64,000 bases of DNA, from contig JBEDUQ010000292.1 in NCBI GenBank assembly GCA_040414855.1, forward strand, positions 1-64,000. The letters run 5' to 3'. The stretch is from DASVXQ01 sp040414855 (GTDB lineage: Bacteria > Actinomycetota > CALGFH01). Within the stretch, counting starts at the first letter, position 1; each line of letters opens with the position of its first letter. Of the stretch, positions 25,592 to 34,002 are shown one piece after another. The translations under genes and the position numbers were made by a program. Under the pieces are notes generated by a model. It ran no database searches. It was not told the DNA's origin and saw only the letters and a program-made list of their open reading frames with translations.

Positions 25592-26461
25592 TCAGCCCCA
25601 GGCCCTGCCGGCCGGCGAGGCGCCGGGCCGGACCACCGTCCCCTCGATCACGCCAAAGGGCCGGTCGGTGGCGACGAACACCCCGCCGTCGTTGCGCTTG
25701 CCGTAGGGCTCCAGGTCCACCAGCAGGTGGTGGCGGTTGGGCATCGCCATCCGGACCTCCTCGACCTCCGGGCAGGCGCGCAGCAGCGCCTCGCCCATCG
25801 CGTAGAGCGTGTGCTGGAGCGAGTTGCTGTCGTCGTGGGTGGCGAAGGTCTCCAGCAGCGCTCCGCGGGCCCGCTCGAAGCCGTCGCACCAGTCGACGGA
25901 GGTGCCGCGGTAGCGCCAGCGCGCGGTGACCTCGGTCGCGAGGATGCGCTCGGCGGCGTCCTCCAGGGTGGTGAAGCCGTCGCGCAGGAACCCCTCGAAG
26001 GCGGAGCCGGCGGTCTTGAGCACCACCAGGCCGGTCACGCCGGCGACCACCCACTCCTCGGTCTCGTGCCTGGTCACCGTGGCCGTCCGCCTGCCGCCGC
26101 CCGCGGAGGCGAAGGCGTGGTCGTGCTCGGCGCCGCCAACCTGGATGCGCGCCCACGGCTCGGCGACCAGCTCGACCGCCGCGAGGCTGGCGGAGGGAAC
26201 CGTGTGGATGAAGTGGGCGGCCAGCCGCAGGCCGAACGCCTCCGGCTCGCCGACCGGCCCGTCGGCCGCCAGCGCGTAGACGGTGCCGCGCATGGTGTCG
26301 GTCGGCAGCACCTTGGCGTTGTCGCCGGACACGTAGGCGGTGTCGAAGTCGCCCTCCAGCCGCACGTCGATGGTGAGGTCGACCAGCTCGTGCCGCGGCG
26401 TCGAGCGGTCCACCCGGACCAGACGGATCCCGGATTTGCCGTAGCGGTTGGCGCCCAGCAC
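25592..26461 (-). CDS. pucL: Urate oxidase (uricase)
   Basis: A 289-residue cofactor-free uricase that oxidises urate to 5-hydroxyisourate. Active-site elements are the N-terminal Lys in NRYGKSGIR, the Thr of LPTDTMRGTVYAL, Gln and Asn in SNSLQHTLYAMG and the MPNRHHLLVDL signature. Two tunnelling-fold domains give the usual length of about 290-300. The start is GTG at 26461, two bases after the HIU hydrolase stop. Unlike the Bacillus protein, no OHCU decarboxylase domain is fused here; that domain is fused to allantoicase instead. Confidence 0.96.
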   Translation of the reverse strand: MLGANRYGKSGIRLVRVDRSTPRHELVDLTIDVRLEGDFDTAYVSGDNAKVLPTDTMRGTVYALAADGPVGEPEAFGLRLAAHFIHTVPSASLAAVELVAEPWARIQVGGAEHDHAFASAGGGRRTATVTRHETEEWVVAGVTGLVVLKTAGSAFEGFLRDGFTTLEDAAERILATEVTARWRYRGTSVDWCDGFERARGALLETFATHDDSNSLQHTLYAMGEALLRACPEVEEVRMAMPNRHHLLVDLEPYGKRNDGGVFVATDRPFGVIEGTVVRPGASPAGRAWG

Positions 26462-26463
26462 GG

Positions 26464-26802
26464 TCAGCTCCCCCGGTAGGTCGAGTAGCCGAACGGGCTG
26501 AGCAGCAACGGCACGTGGAAGTGCTCGGTGGGGTCGGTCACCTCGAACGCCACGCTCACCTCTGGATAGAACGTCGCCAGGCCACGGGCGGCGAACCAGG
26601 CGCCGGTCTCGAACACCAGCCGGTGGGTGCCGGCGAGCAGCCCCCCCGCGGGGACCAGCCCCTCCAGGCGCCCGTTCTCGCCGGTCGTGCCGTCGCCGAG
26701 CCGCCGCCAGCCAGCTTGGCGGTCGAGCGCGTCCAGCGCCACCCGCACGCCGGCGGCGGGGCGCCCCGCGCTGGTGTCGAGGACATGCGTGGTCACGCTC
26801 AT
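26464..26802 (-). CDS. pucM: 5-hydroxyisourate hydrolase (transthyretin-like)
   Basis: A 112-residue protein with the signature ends of HIU hydrolase: TTHVLDTSAGRPA at the N-terminus (active-site His) and the terminal YRGS tetrapeptide. Internal conserved Arg and His residues are in HRLVFETG and EHFHVPLLLSPFGYSTY. It opens 5-hydroxyisourate to OHCU, the substrate of the decarboxylase domain encoded by the adjacent gene, whose stop it overlaps by four bases. Confidence 0.96.
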   Translation of the reverse strand: MSVTTHVLDTSAGRPAAGVRVALDALDRQAGWRRLGDGTTGENGRLEGLVPAGGLLAGTHRLVFETGAWFAARGLATFYPEVSVAFEVTDPTEHFHVPLLLSPFGYSTYRGS

Positions 26803-28307
26803 GGCCGCAGCAGCCCGCGGAGACGGAGCCGGGTGATCTTGCGCTGCTCGCCGGCGGCGACCCGGAGCTCGGCCTCGGGCTCGTTTCCGAGCCGCTCCCG
26901 CAGCGCCGCCAGCAGCTCGTCGGCGCCGCGGCCGCTGGCGCTGATCAGGAAGACGTGCCCGAAGCGCCGCTCGTACTCGCGGTTGCCGTCGGCCAGCGCC
27001 GCCAGCACACCGTCGCCGGCGCCGGCGACCCCCGCCTGCTCCCTGGCCGATGGCGACGAGCCCTCGACGCGGTCACCGATGCGGGGGTGGGCGGCGAACG
27101 CCTCCAGCCAGTCGTCGGGGCCGAGCGAATCCCAGACCGCGTCGGCGCCGGCGGCCAGCGCGCCGGCGTCCGCGAACGGCCGCGCCGCCGCGACCCCCGC
27201 CGCCCACTGCCGCGAGGCGCAGCAGGCGAGCAGCTCGGCCTCGGCCTGGTCGGCCGGCAGGGCGTTGAGCCAGCGCACACCCCAGCGGTCCCAGCCGGCG
27301 TCGCTGACCCGGCCGACGACCCGGAGCCGGCTGATCCCGCCGTCGGGGTGGATCGACAGGCGCACGTGGGTCGCCGGCCGCGCCGCGCCGGCCGCGAGCT
27401 CGGTGAAGACGTGCTGGCGGTGGGGGCCCAGCCGCGTCTCGGGCACGACCGTCCACCAGTCGCCGTCCGGGTCGGGCGCCTCGCCGGGCCCGGCATCCGG
27501 GGCGGCGCACGCCTCGACCGAGCAGCGGTCGGGGTAGTTGCCCTTGTAGTGGGTGGTGCCGACCTCGACCCGGTCGACAGTCCCCTCGGCGGCCAGCCGC
27601 ACGACCGCCCAGTCGTGGCCCGGGCCGCGCCGGCGCCTGGTCTCCCAACCGTCGCCCATGTCGACCGCGTCGCCCGGCAGCAGCAGGTTGCGCGAGGACC
27701 CGAAGGCCATGTCGCTGCACGCGACCACCTCGGCGCCGGCGGCCGCCGCCGCCAGGTCGAGCGAGCCGCGGCCGGCGAGCCGGCGCAGGTCGGGCATGGG
27801 CTCGCCGAGCACGCGCAGCCGCGCGACCCCGCCGTCGGGGTAGATCCAGAGTCGCACGTGGGTCACGCGGATGGCCGGGTCGACCGCGATCCGGTGCTCG
27901 GCGTCCGGCTCCAGCGGGTAGGGCGGCAGCAGCTCGACCCAGCCGGCGTCGCCGGCGAGCAGCGACTCGACGCTGGCGTCGGGCCCGACGGCGATGCCTT
28001 CGAGCGAGCAGGCGGCGGGATGGTTGCCGCGGAAGTGGGTGGTGTCCACTCGCACGGCCCGCACCATCCCGGGCAGGCCGAGCCGCACCAGCGCCCAGTC
28101 GTTGCCCGGCCCGCGGCGGCGGCGCGTCTCCCAGCCGTCCATCCACTTCCCGCGGTCGGTGTAGCGGCCGGCCTGAAACACCGGGGCCGCCGGCTCGAGC
28201 AGGCGCTCCTTGGGGGCGAAGAACTCGTCGCTCGCGGCCAGTACCATGCCGCCGAGCCGCTTGGCGGCGAGGTCGGCGAGCGGCTCGCCGACCGCCTCTG
28301 CACTCAT
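26799..28307 (-). CDS. alc: Fused allantoicase - OHCU decarboxylase
   Basis: A 502-residue protein joining two enzymes. Residues about 1-335 are allantoicase, with its two internal repeats each carrying DGWETRRRRGPG and the HFRGNHPAACS/HYKGNYPDRCS motifs; it splits allantoate into ureidoglycolate and urea. Residues about 345-500 are OHCU decarboxylase, with AAHPRIGDR (catalytic His 407), SAREQAGVAGA and YERRFGHVFLISASGR; it converts OHCU to S-allantoin. The two steps are not consecutive, since allantoinase acts between them. The ATG at 28307 has GGGAGG upstream and overlaps the allantoinase stop. The known fusion partners of OHCU decarboxylase that I can recall are uricase and HIU hydrolase, so this pairing is notable. 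No stop or frameshift separates the halves. Confidence 0.93.
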   Translation of the reverse strand: MSAEAVGEPLADLAAKRLGGMVLAASDEFFAPKERLLEPAAPVFQAGRYTDRGKWMDGWETRRRRGPGNDWALVRLGLPGMVRAVRVDTTHFRGNHPAACSLEGIAVGPDASVESLLAGDAGWVELLPPYPLEPDAEHRIAVDPAIRVTHVRLWIYPDGGVARLRVLGEPMPDLRRLAGRGSLDLAAAAAGAEVVACSDMAFGSSRNLLLPGDAVDMGDGWETRRRRGPGHDWAVVRLAAEGTVDRVEVGTTHYKGNYPDRCSVEACAAPDAGPGEAPDPDGDWWTVVPETRLGPHRQHVFTELAAGAARPATHVRLSIHPDGGISRLRVVGRVSDAGWDRWGVRWLNALPADQAEAELLACCASRQWAAGVAAARPFADAGALAAGADAVWDSLGPDDWLEAFAAHPRIGDRVEGSSPSAREQAGVAGAGDGVLAALADGNREYERRFGHVFLISASGRGADELLAALRERLGNEPEAELRVAAGEQRKITRLRLRGLLRP

Positions 28308-29695
28308 CCGGGCGCCTCCCTTGCCAGCAACCTGCCCGCCGGGCGGGCGGCGAAGCCCCTCCCGTCCCACGCCATCCGGCCGCGCAGGTAGGTGGCCCGC
28401 ACCACGCCGTGCAGGACCAGGCCAGCGTAGGGGGTCACGGGGTGGCGATGATAGAGGGCCGAGGGGTCGACCGTGAAGCTTGCGTCGGGGTCGAACAGCA
28501 CCAGGTCGGCGTCGCGGCCAGGGGCGATCGCGCCCTTGGAGCCGTCGAGCCCGACCAGGCACGCAGGCGCCGCGGACATCCATTGGGCCAGGTCGGCGAG
28601 GCTGTGCCCGCGCTCGCGGGCCGCCGTCCAGACCACCGGGAGGGCGAGCTGGAGCGAGCTGATCCCGCCCCACGCGGCCATGAAGTCGCCGTCGTCGAGG
28701 TGCTTGCGGTCGGACGGCGACGGTGAGTGGTCGCTGGCGATCAGCGAGAGGTCGCCGGCGGCCAGCGCCGCCCACAGGCGCTCGCGGTTGGCGGCCTCGC
28801 GGATTGGCGGCGCGCACTTGTAGGCGGTGGCGCCGTCCGGCACCTCCTCCGCGGCCAGTGTCAGATAGTGCGGGCAGGTCTCGGCGCTGACCCGCGCGCC
28901 GGCGGCGCGGGCGCGGCGCAGCGGCTCCAGCGCCTCAGCGGACGAGAGGTGGAGCACGTGGGCGCGGGCGCCGAGCCGCTGCGCCAACTCCGCCACGGTC
29001 GCGACCGCCTCGGTCTCCGCGCGGTCTGGCCGCGACCGCAGCCAGGTCCGGTACGTGCGCGGGTCAGCGCCGAGGCGGTTGCCGCCGCCGCGTGGGTCAC
29101 CGCTGCTGGCGACCGCGGCGATCACCTCGGGCGCCTCGGCGTGGACGATCGTCAGGGCGTCCAGGCGCGCCAGCACCGCCATCGCGGCGCCGAGCTGGTC
29201 GGTGCGCACCGCCGCGAACTCTGGCACGCCGGAGTCGACCAGGAACGCCTTGAACCCCAGCACGCCGGCGGCGGCCATCGGCTCCAGCTCGGCCAGGTTG
29301 CCGGGCACCACGCCGCCCCAGAAGCCGACGTCGACGTGGCACTTGCCGGCCGCGGCGGAGCGCTTGGCGCGCAGGGCGGCCAGCGAGGTGGTCGCGGGCA
29401 CGCTGTTCAGCGGCATGTCGACGATGGTGGTGACCCCACCGGCCGCGGCCGCCCTGGTGGCGCTGGAGAAGCCCTCCCAGGCGGTCCGGCCCGGCTCGTT
29501 CACGTGGACGTGGGTGTCGACCATGCCGGGGAGCACCACCGCCCGCCCCGCCTCGATCGCGCGAACCCGCGACGGCACCTGGTCGTAGCCGCTGACCTCG
29601 ACGATCACGCCGTCGCGCAGGTGGACCGAGGCGGGACCGGACCCGGTGGGGGTGACCACCCTGGAGCCGCGCACCACCAGGTCCGGCAGGTCCAT
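28304..29695 (-). CDS. allB: Allantoinase
   Basis: A 463-residue cyclic amidohydrolase, the first gene of the purine operon. Metal ligands are in MVDTHVHVNEPGR, the lysine region GVLGFKAFLVDSGVPEF, HAEAPEVIA, HVLHLSSAEAL and SDHSPSPSDRK. The motif TCPHYLTLAAEEVPDGATAY is typical of allantoinase rather than dihydropyrimidinase. It opens allantoin to allantoate. The ATG at 29695 has GGAGAG upstream; the frame is open much further, to 32629, but that part is opposite other genes and not real. The 78-bp gap to the divergent MFS gene must hold both promoters. Confidence 0.95.
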   Translation of the reverse strand: MDLPDLVVRGSRVVTPTGSGPASVHLRDGVIVEVSGYDQVPSRVRAIEAGRAVVLPGMVDTHVHVNEPGRTAWEGFSSATRAAAAGGVTTIVDMPLNSVPATTSLAALRAKRSAAAGKCHVDVGFWGGVVPGNLAELEPMAAAGVLGFKAFLVDSGVPEFAAVRTDQLGAAMAVLARLDALTIVHAEAPEVIAAVASSGDPRGGGNRLGADPRTYRTWLRSRPDRAETEAVATVAELAQRLGARAHVLHLSSAEALEPLRRARAAGARVSAETCPHYLTLAAEEVPDGATAYKCAPPIREAANRERLWAALAAGDLSLIASDHSPSPSDRKHLDDGDFMAAWGGISSLQLALPVVWTAARERGHSLADLAQWMSAAPACLVGLDGSKGAIAPGRDADLVLFDPDASFTVDPSALYHRHPVTPYAGLVLHGVVRATYLRGRMAWDGRGFAARPAGRLLAREAPG

Positions 29696-29773
29696 GCGCT
29701 CTCTCCAGCCTCCGGCCGCCGCGTGCGACGGTGTCCATCCGCAGGATCCTACGCATCTGGCAGACTTGGCCAT

Positions 29774-31045
29774 ATGCCGCCGCCAACCAGCGTCTGGCGC
29801 GACACCGACTTCGTGCGGTACTGGACCGGGCAGACCGTCAGCCAGGTCGGCAGCCAGGTCACCGAGCTCGCCCTCCCGCTGGTCGCCCTGCTCCAGCTCG
29901 GCGCCAGCAGCGCCCAGGTCGGCGCCCTGCGGGCGCTGGCGTTCGCGCCGTACCTGGTGCTCACCCTGCCGGTCGGGGTGCTCGCCGACCGGCGGCGCCG
30001 GCGGCCGCTGATGATCGGGGCCGACCTCGGCCGCGCCGCGCTGCTGGCCATGGTGCCGCTGGCCGCGATCCTCGACCTGCTCAGCCTGCCCCTGCTCGCG
30101 ACCATCGCGGTCGCCGCCGGAGCGCTCACCGTGGTGTTCGACGTCTGCTATCTGTCGGTGCTGCCCGGCCTGGTGAGCCGTGAGCGGATCCAGCAGGCCA
30201 ACACGGGACTGGAGGCGAGCCGCGCGGCCGCGGCGGTGGCGGGTCCGGGGCTGGGCGGGGCGCTGGTGTCGCTGTTGCGCGCGTCCGGGGCGATGATCGT
30301 CGACGCCGCCTCCTTCGTGGTCTCGGCGATCTGTCTGCTCACCATCCGCCGGCCCGAGCCGCCGCCGGAGCCGTTCACCGGGCCCCGCGGCGCCGGCGGC
30401 CTGCTGGCCGGCTGGCACCAGGTGGCGCGCAGCCCCCTGCTGCGGCCCAACACCGCCTACATGGCCCTGAGCAACCTGGTCGCCTGCGGCTTCGAGCCGG
30501 TGCTGATCGTCTTCGAGGTCCGCCAGCTCGGCCTCTCGGGCCTGGCGATCGGCGCGGTCGCGATGCTCGGCAACCTCGGCTTCCTGGCGGGGAGCCTCGT
30601 CACCAGACGGCTCGGCGTGCGCATCGGGATCGGCCCGGTGATCTGCCTTTCCAGCCCGATCGGCTCGGCCGGCATGCTGGTGATGGCGCTCGCGCCCCGC
30701 GCCGCCGCGCTGCCGGTGCTGGTCGGCGGGCAGATGCTGTTCGGGTTCGGGATCGCGTTGTTCAACCTCCAGAGCCTGAGCCTGCGCCAGGCGATCACGC
30801 CGCCCGGCCTGCTCGGCCGCGTCAACGCGGTGGTCCGGCTGGTCGGCTGGGGCACGGTCCCGGTCGGCGCCGCGCTCGGCGGCTGGCTCGGCGGGGTGGT
30901 CGGCCTCCGCGAGGTGCTGGTCGGCTGCGGCGTCGCCTCGATGCTCACCTCGGCGGTCCCGTTGCTGAGCCAGGTCCGCCGAGTCCGCCAGACTCCAGAG
31001 ACCGAGCCGGCCTGGACGCTTGCTGAGTCCCCTTCGCACCCTTGA
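29774..31045 (+). CDS. Major facilitator superfamily transporter (MFS_3/EntS-like)
   Basis: A 423-residue membrane protein with about 12 hydrophobic segments. It opens with FVRYWTGQTVSQVGSQVTEL and has the MFS loop signature GVLADRRRRRPLMI between helices 2 and 3. The helix pattern resembles the macrolide/enterobactin exporter branch. Such proteins export small molecules with proton exchange; the substrate is not known. It is divergent from the allantoinase gene with 78 bp between starts. A purine or ureide transport role is conceivable from location, but members of this branch are usually exporters. Confidence 0.87.
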   Translation: MPPPTSVWRDTDFVRYWTGQTVSQVGSQVTELALPLVALLQLGASSAQVGALRALAFAPYLVLTLPVGVLADRRRRRPLMIGADLGRAALLAMVPLAAILDLLSLPLLATIAVAAGALTVVFDVCYLSVLPGLVSRERIQQANTGLEASRAAAAVAGPGLGGALVSLLRASGAMIVDAASFVVSAICLLTIRRPEPPPEPFTGPRGAGGLLAGWHQVARSPLLRPNTAYMALSNLVACGFEPVLIVFEVRQLGLSGLAIGAVAMLGNLGFLAGSLVTRRLGVRIGIGPVICLSSPIGSAGMLVMALAPRAAALPVLVGGQMLFGFGIALFNLQSLSLRQAITPPGLLGRVNAVVRLVGWGTVPVGAALGGWLGGVVGLREVLVGCGVASMLTSAVPLLSQVRRVRQTPETEPAWTLAESPSHP

Positions 31046-31111
31046 CACCGTAATGCTACAAACAAGCACTGAAGACCAGGATGGTGCTGCCTCCGAGCTG
31101 AAGGAGAGCCC

Positions 31112-31690
31112 ATGAGACGCCTCACGGTTGGCCCGCCGCTGAAGCTTGGCGGCCGCAAGTTCAAGGGACTGCGGGGCTACGCCGGCAAGCCGTTCCATCC
31201 GCCGCTCACCGACGTGCCGGTTACGGCCTACCTGTTCGCCGCCGTGTTCGACGTCGTCTCGGTGATCCTGCGGTCGAGCCACCAGGCGGTCGCGACCGAG
31301 CTGTTCCACGCCTCGACCTGGACCATCATCGGCGGGGTCGCGGTCTCGCTGCTGGCGGCCCTGACCGGCTGGGCGGACTGGTACTACTCCAGCGAGCCGG
31401 GCACGCAGGCGCGGCGCACCATCAACACCCACGCCAGCATCATGATCGTGGTGACGGTGGTGATGGCGGTCGACCTGATCTTCCGGCTGGTCCAGGGCGA
31501 CAGTCTCTCGACCCCGGTGTGGCTGATGGTGCTGTCGCTGATCGGCGCCGCCCTGGTGTCGGTCGGCGCGACCTACGGCGGCTCGATGGTCTACGACTAC
31601 GGCTTCAACGTCGAGACCTCGGGCGACCACCCGGTCTGGCACCGGAACGAGCGCGACGTCTGGCCCGGTCAGAAGGAGCCCACCGCCTAG
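31112..31690 (+). CDS. DUF2231-domain integral membrane protein
   Basis: A 192-residue protein with four hydrophobic helices. DUF2231 features are GKPFHPPLTDVPVTAYLFAA near the N-terminus, GWADWYY at the second helix end, and NTHASIMIVVTVVM. Conserved histidines in helices (HPP and NTH) suggest haem or another cofactor, as proposed for this family, but this is unproven. It follows the MFS gene by 66 bp and has its own GAAGGAGAG ribosome-binding site. Its 3' end is convergent with the PPOX gene. Confidence 0.85.
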   Translation: MRRLTVGPPLKLGGRKFKGLRGYAGKPFHPPLTDVPVTAYLFAAVFDVVSVILRSSHQAVATELFHASTWTIIGGVAVSLLAALTGWADWYYSSEPGTQARRTINTHASIMIVVTVVMAVDLIFRLVQGDSLSTPVWLMVLSLIGAALVSVGATYGGSMVYDYGFNVETSGDHPVWHRNERDVWPGQKEPTA

Positions 31691-31733
31691 GTCCGCGGCC
31701 ACCAGGCGAGGCCCGGCCGGCTTAGGCCCGGCG

Positions 31734-31769
31734 AGGCCTGGCCGCCGGCTCAGGCCTGGCCGCCGGCTC
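31734..31769. repeat. 18-bp tandem duplication across the stop of the second PPOX gene
   Basis: The unit aggcctggccgccggctc is present at 31734-31751 and 31752-31769. On the minus strand it creates two TGA codons 18 nt apart in the same frame, the second being a back-up stop. Confidence 0.88.
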
Positions 31770-32232
31770 AGGCGAGGTCGGTCGGGTTGGTGGTGACCCG
31801 GTCGGGCCGGATCAGCACCGCGCAGCGCCGGTCGGCGGCCATCGCTCGGTCGTACTCGTCGAGGTCCGGGTGGTTGCCGCCGGCGGCCGTGTAGACGTCC
31901 CGCAGGAGCTGCCTGAGCCCATCGGCGGACAGGCCGGGCATGGGGTCGTCCGGACCGGCCAGCTCGACCGGGCCACTGACCGCGACCCACTGCCAGCCCG
32001 ACCGGAACACGATCGTGGCCCGCGGCCGGCGCCGCAGGTTGCGCAGCTTCGCGGTGCCGCCGTGGGCGACCACCCCGACGCGGGGCTCGCCGTTCAGCGG
32101 ATGCGGCAGCACGCCGCCGTTTACCACCGAGACCTGCGGCTCGCCGCGCGGGTCCTGGGTGATCAGCACGCCCAGGTAGTGGTCGCCGGCCCCGACCTGG
32201 TCGACCAGCCTGAGCGCCTCCTGTCCGGCCAT
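31768..32232 (-). CDS. PPOX-class (F420- or flavin-dependent) enzyme
   Basis: A 154-residue split-barrel protein of the pyridoxamine phosphate oxidase superfamily, with the pattern LGVLITQDPRGEPQVSVVN, GTAKLRNLRRRPRATIVF, and SGWQWVAVSGPVELAGPDD seen in TIGR03618-type F420-binding proteins. The conserved LRNLRRRPRAT loop would contact the cofactor phosphate. The ATG at 32232 has GGGAGG at good distance; the in-frame start at 32262 has none. Divergent from the small membrane protein gene. Only weakly similar to the other PPOX protein at 15809. Confidence 0.85.
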   Translation of the reverse strand: MAGQEALRLVDQVGAGDHYLGVLITQDPRGEPQVSVVNGGVLPHPLNGEPRVGVVAHGGTAKLRNLRRRPRATIVFRSGWQWVAVSGPVELAGPDDPMPGLSADGLRQLLRDVYTAAGGNHPDLDEYDRAMAADRRCAVLIRPDRVTTNPTDLA

Positions 32233-32357
32233 CGTCCCGCCTCCCCATCGATCCGGTCCCATCGTGAAGGGGACCTTGTATCAGATCCGGCCGGGCGGGC
32301 GGTCGAGGGTTTGCCGCTACGCTGTACGTCCCCTGTGACTCTGGAGGTGCGATCGAC

Positions 32358-32768
32358 GTGAACCTGCTCGCCGACCGCATGGCGCGCGAAGACTGGTCCA
32401 TCAGGGCGCTGGCGGCAGGCACGCTGCTGCTCTGCGCGGCGCTGGCCGGATGGCTGATCGTCGCCTCCTCGGGCGGCGGTCCCAGCCACGTCCCAGCCCT
32501 GCACGTCGACAACCAGACCCACCTGACCGTCGAGCTCACCGCCATCGACGACCATGGCGACAGCCTCGCGCTCGGACCGCGCCCGCCCGGGAAGAGCACC
32601 GTCCATGAGGTCGCCGACATCGGCCCCACCTGGACGTTGGTCGGCTCCTACGGCCGTGTCGAGGTGTTCAGGCAGACCGTCAGCGGGTCCGAGCTTCGAG
32701 CCCACGGCTGGAGCCTGGTGATCCCGGCCGACGCAACCGCCGCCCTCGAACGCCAGGGCTTCAGGTAA
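32358..32768 (+). CDS. Small single-pass membrane protein of unknown function
   Basis: A 136-residue protein starting with GTG at 32358 after GGAGGTG. One membrane helix is predicted at about residues 18-37 (LAAGTLLLCAALAGWLIVAS), leaving an extracellular part of about 100 residues with alternating hydrophobic strands (VDNQTHLTVELTAIDDHG, WTLVGSYGRVEVFR). No family is recognised. The strand pattern might form a small beta sandwich. It ends at a strong hairpin shared with the convergent NlpC/P60 gene. Confidence 0.7.
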   Translation: MNLLADRMAREDWSIRALAAGTLLLCAALAGWLIVASSGGGPSHVPALHVDNQTHLTVELTAIDDHGDSLALGPRPPGKSTVHEVADIGPTWTLVGSYGRVEVFRQTVSGSELRAHGWSLVIPADATAALERQGFR

Positions 32769-32811
32769 ATCCGGCTGCCCAGCACCACGAAACGCTTTTG
32801 ACCCTGGGGGG

Positions 32812-32837
32812 TGTGGGGGGAGCAGGCTCCCCCCACA
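32812..32837. terminator. Bidirectional terminator hairpin
   Basis: An 11-bp perfect stem (32812-32822 with 32827-32837, six G opposite six C) with a four-base loop lies between the convergent membrane-protein and NlpC/P60 genes, four bases from the latter's stop. The region just before contains a short cttttg run. Confidence 0.75.
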
Positions 32838-32841
32838 TGGA

Positions 32842-33858
32842 TCAACCGGTGGGGCGGGAGTAGCCGACGATCGAACCTTGGAAGGCCGGCTGGACCTTCA
32901 CGGTGCTGCCGGTGTGGGTCGCGGCGACCTGCATGCCGCCGCCGACGTACATGGCGACGTGCGAGATCGGGCTGTACCGGAAGATCAGGTCGCCCGGTTG
33001 CAGCTCCGCCCTGGACACGTGCCTGCCGATGCTGTACTGCGCCGCCGCGGAGTGCGGCAGCGCGATGCCGCCCTGGCGCCAGGCCATCATCGTCAGGCCC
33101 GAGCAGTCGAACGCCCCGGGACCGGCGGCGCCGAACGAGTAGGGCTTGCCGACCTGCGCGTAGGCGTAGCGGACCGCGGCTGCCGCGCCGCCACTTCCGG
33201 ACGGCGGGGGCGGGGCCGAGCCCACGGCCACACCGGGGTCGACGCCGTTGACCGCGCCCGCGCCGCCCGCGGCCCGCAGCTCGCTGAGCAGTGTCTGGGT
33301 CCGCACCACCAGCTTGTTGACCCGGTCCTTCTCCGCGGCGAGCTTCTTGACCTGCTCCTCGCGGTCCCGCTCGATCTTGGCGAGCCGCGCCAGCTCTTCC
33401 TGGAACGCGCGGTCGGCGGTGGTCAGGTCCTGGAGCTGATCGCTGGCGCGCTGCGCCAGCAGGGTGAGCGTCTGCATGCGGTCGAGCGTGTCGTCGGCCG
33501 CGCCGGGGTTCAGCACCAGGGCGAAGTCGGCCGGGCCGAACATGTAGGCGTCGGCCGCGCGCGCGGAGACCAGGCCCCTGAGCGCGTCGACCTGGTCGCG
33601 CGCCTGGGCCACCTGGCGCTGGATGCTGCTGAGCGATTGCTTGGTCTGCTTGAGCGCGAGCTGGGCCTCCAGGTAGCGCTCGACGGCCTGGTCGGCCTCG
33701 CTGTTGAGCTTGCGGAGCTGGCTCTGGAGGTCGCTGGCGGTCGGTGCGGCCATGGCCGCGCCGCCCCAGACGAACGAGATCGGGACCGCCAGGGCGAGCA
33801 CGAGAGCTGCCACCACTGGCCTACGGAACCTCTGAGCCAACTGTCGGTCGCGCGCCAC
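32842..33858 (-). CDS. NlpC/P60-family peptidoglycan endopeptidase with coiled-coil N-terminus
   Basis: A 338-residue exported protein. The signal peptide spans about 1-38 (ending AAMAAP). Residues about 40-198 form a long coiled coil, as in the RipA-type hydrolases of actinobacteria that are kept inactive by such helices. After a Gly/Pro-rich linker, the NlpC/P60 domain (about 225-338) has the catalytic Cys 252 in AFDCSGLT, His 300 in ISHVAMYVG and His 315 in ATHTG. It would cut the D-Glu to meso-diaminopimelate bond in wall peptides during growth or division. Its own promoter probably lies in the 144-bp gap upstream. Confidence 0.93.
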   Translation of the reverse strand: MARDRQLAQRFRRPVVAALVLALAVPISFVWGGAAMAAPTASDLQSQLRKLNSEADQAVERYLEAQLALKQTKQSLSSIQRQVAQARDQVDALRGLVSARAADAYMFGPADFALVLNPGAADDTLDRMQTLTLLAQRASDQLQDLTTADRAFQEELARLAKIERDREEQVKKLAAEKDRVNKLVVRTQTLLSELRAAGGAGAVNGVDPGVAVGSAPPPPSGSGGAAAAVRYAYAQVGKPYSFGAAGPGAFDCSGLTMMAWRQGGIALPHSAAAQYSIGRHVSRAELQPGDLIFRYSPISHVAMYVGGGMQVAATHTGSTVKVQPAFQGSIVGYSRPTG

Positions 33859-34002
33859 CAGAGAGCTTCTCCTTTGGGGGATGGCCGGGGGTCGCCAGCG
33901 CGAAAGAGCCGGCAGATCCTACGAAACTCCCTTGGGTGACTGCAACTTGACCTATCCAGACAAAGCCACGCCGAGCACCCGGCGCGACCCAACCGGCTCG
34001 AC

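Noticed and set aside
28304..32629. A 1441-codon minus-strand frame
   Set aside because: Only 28304-29695 is allantoinase; the rest lies opposite the MFS, DUF2231 and small membrane-protein genes and has shadow-like composition.
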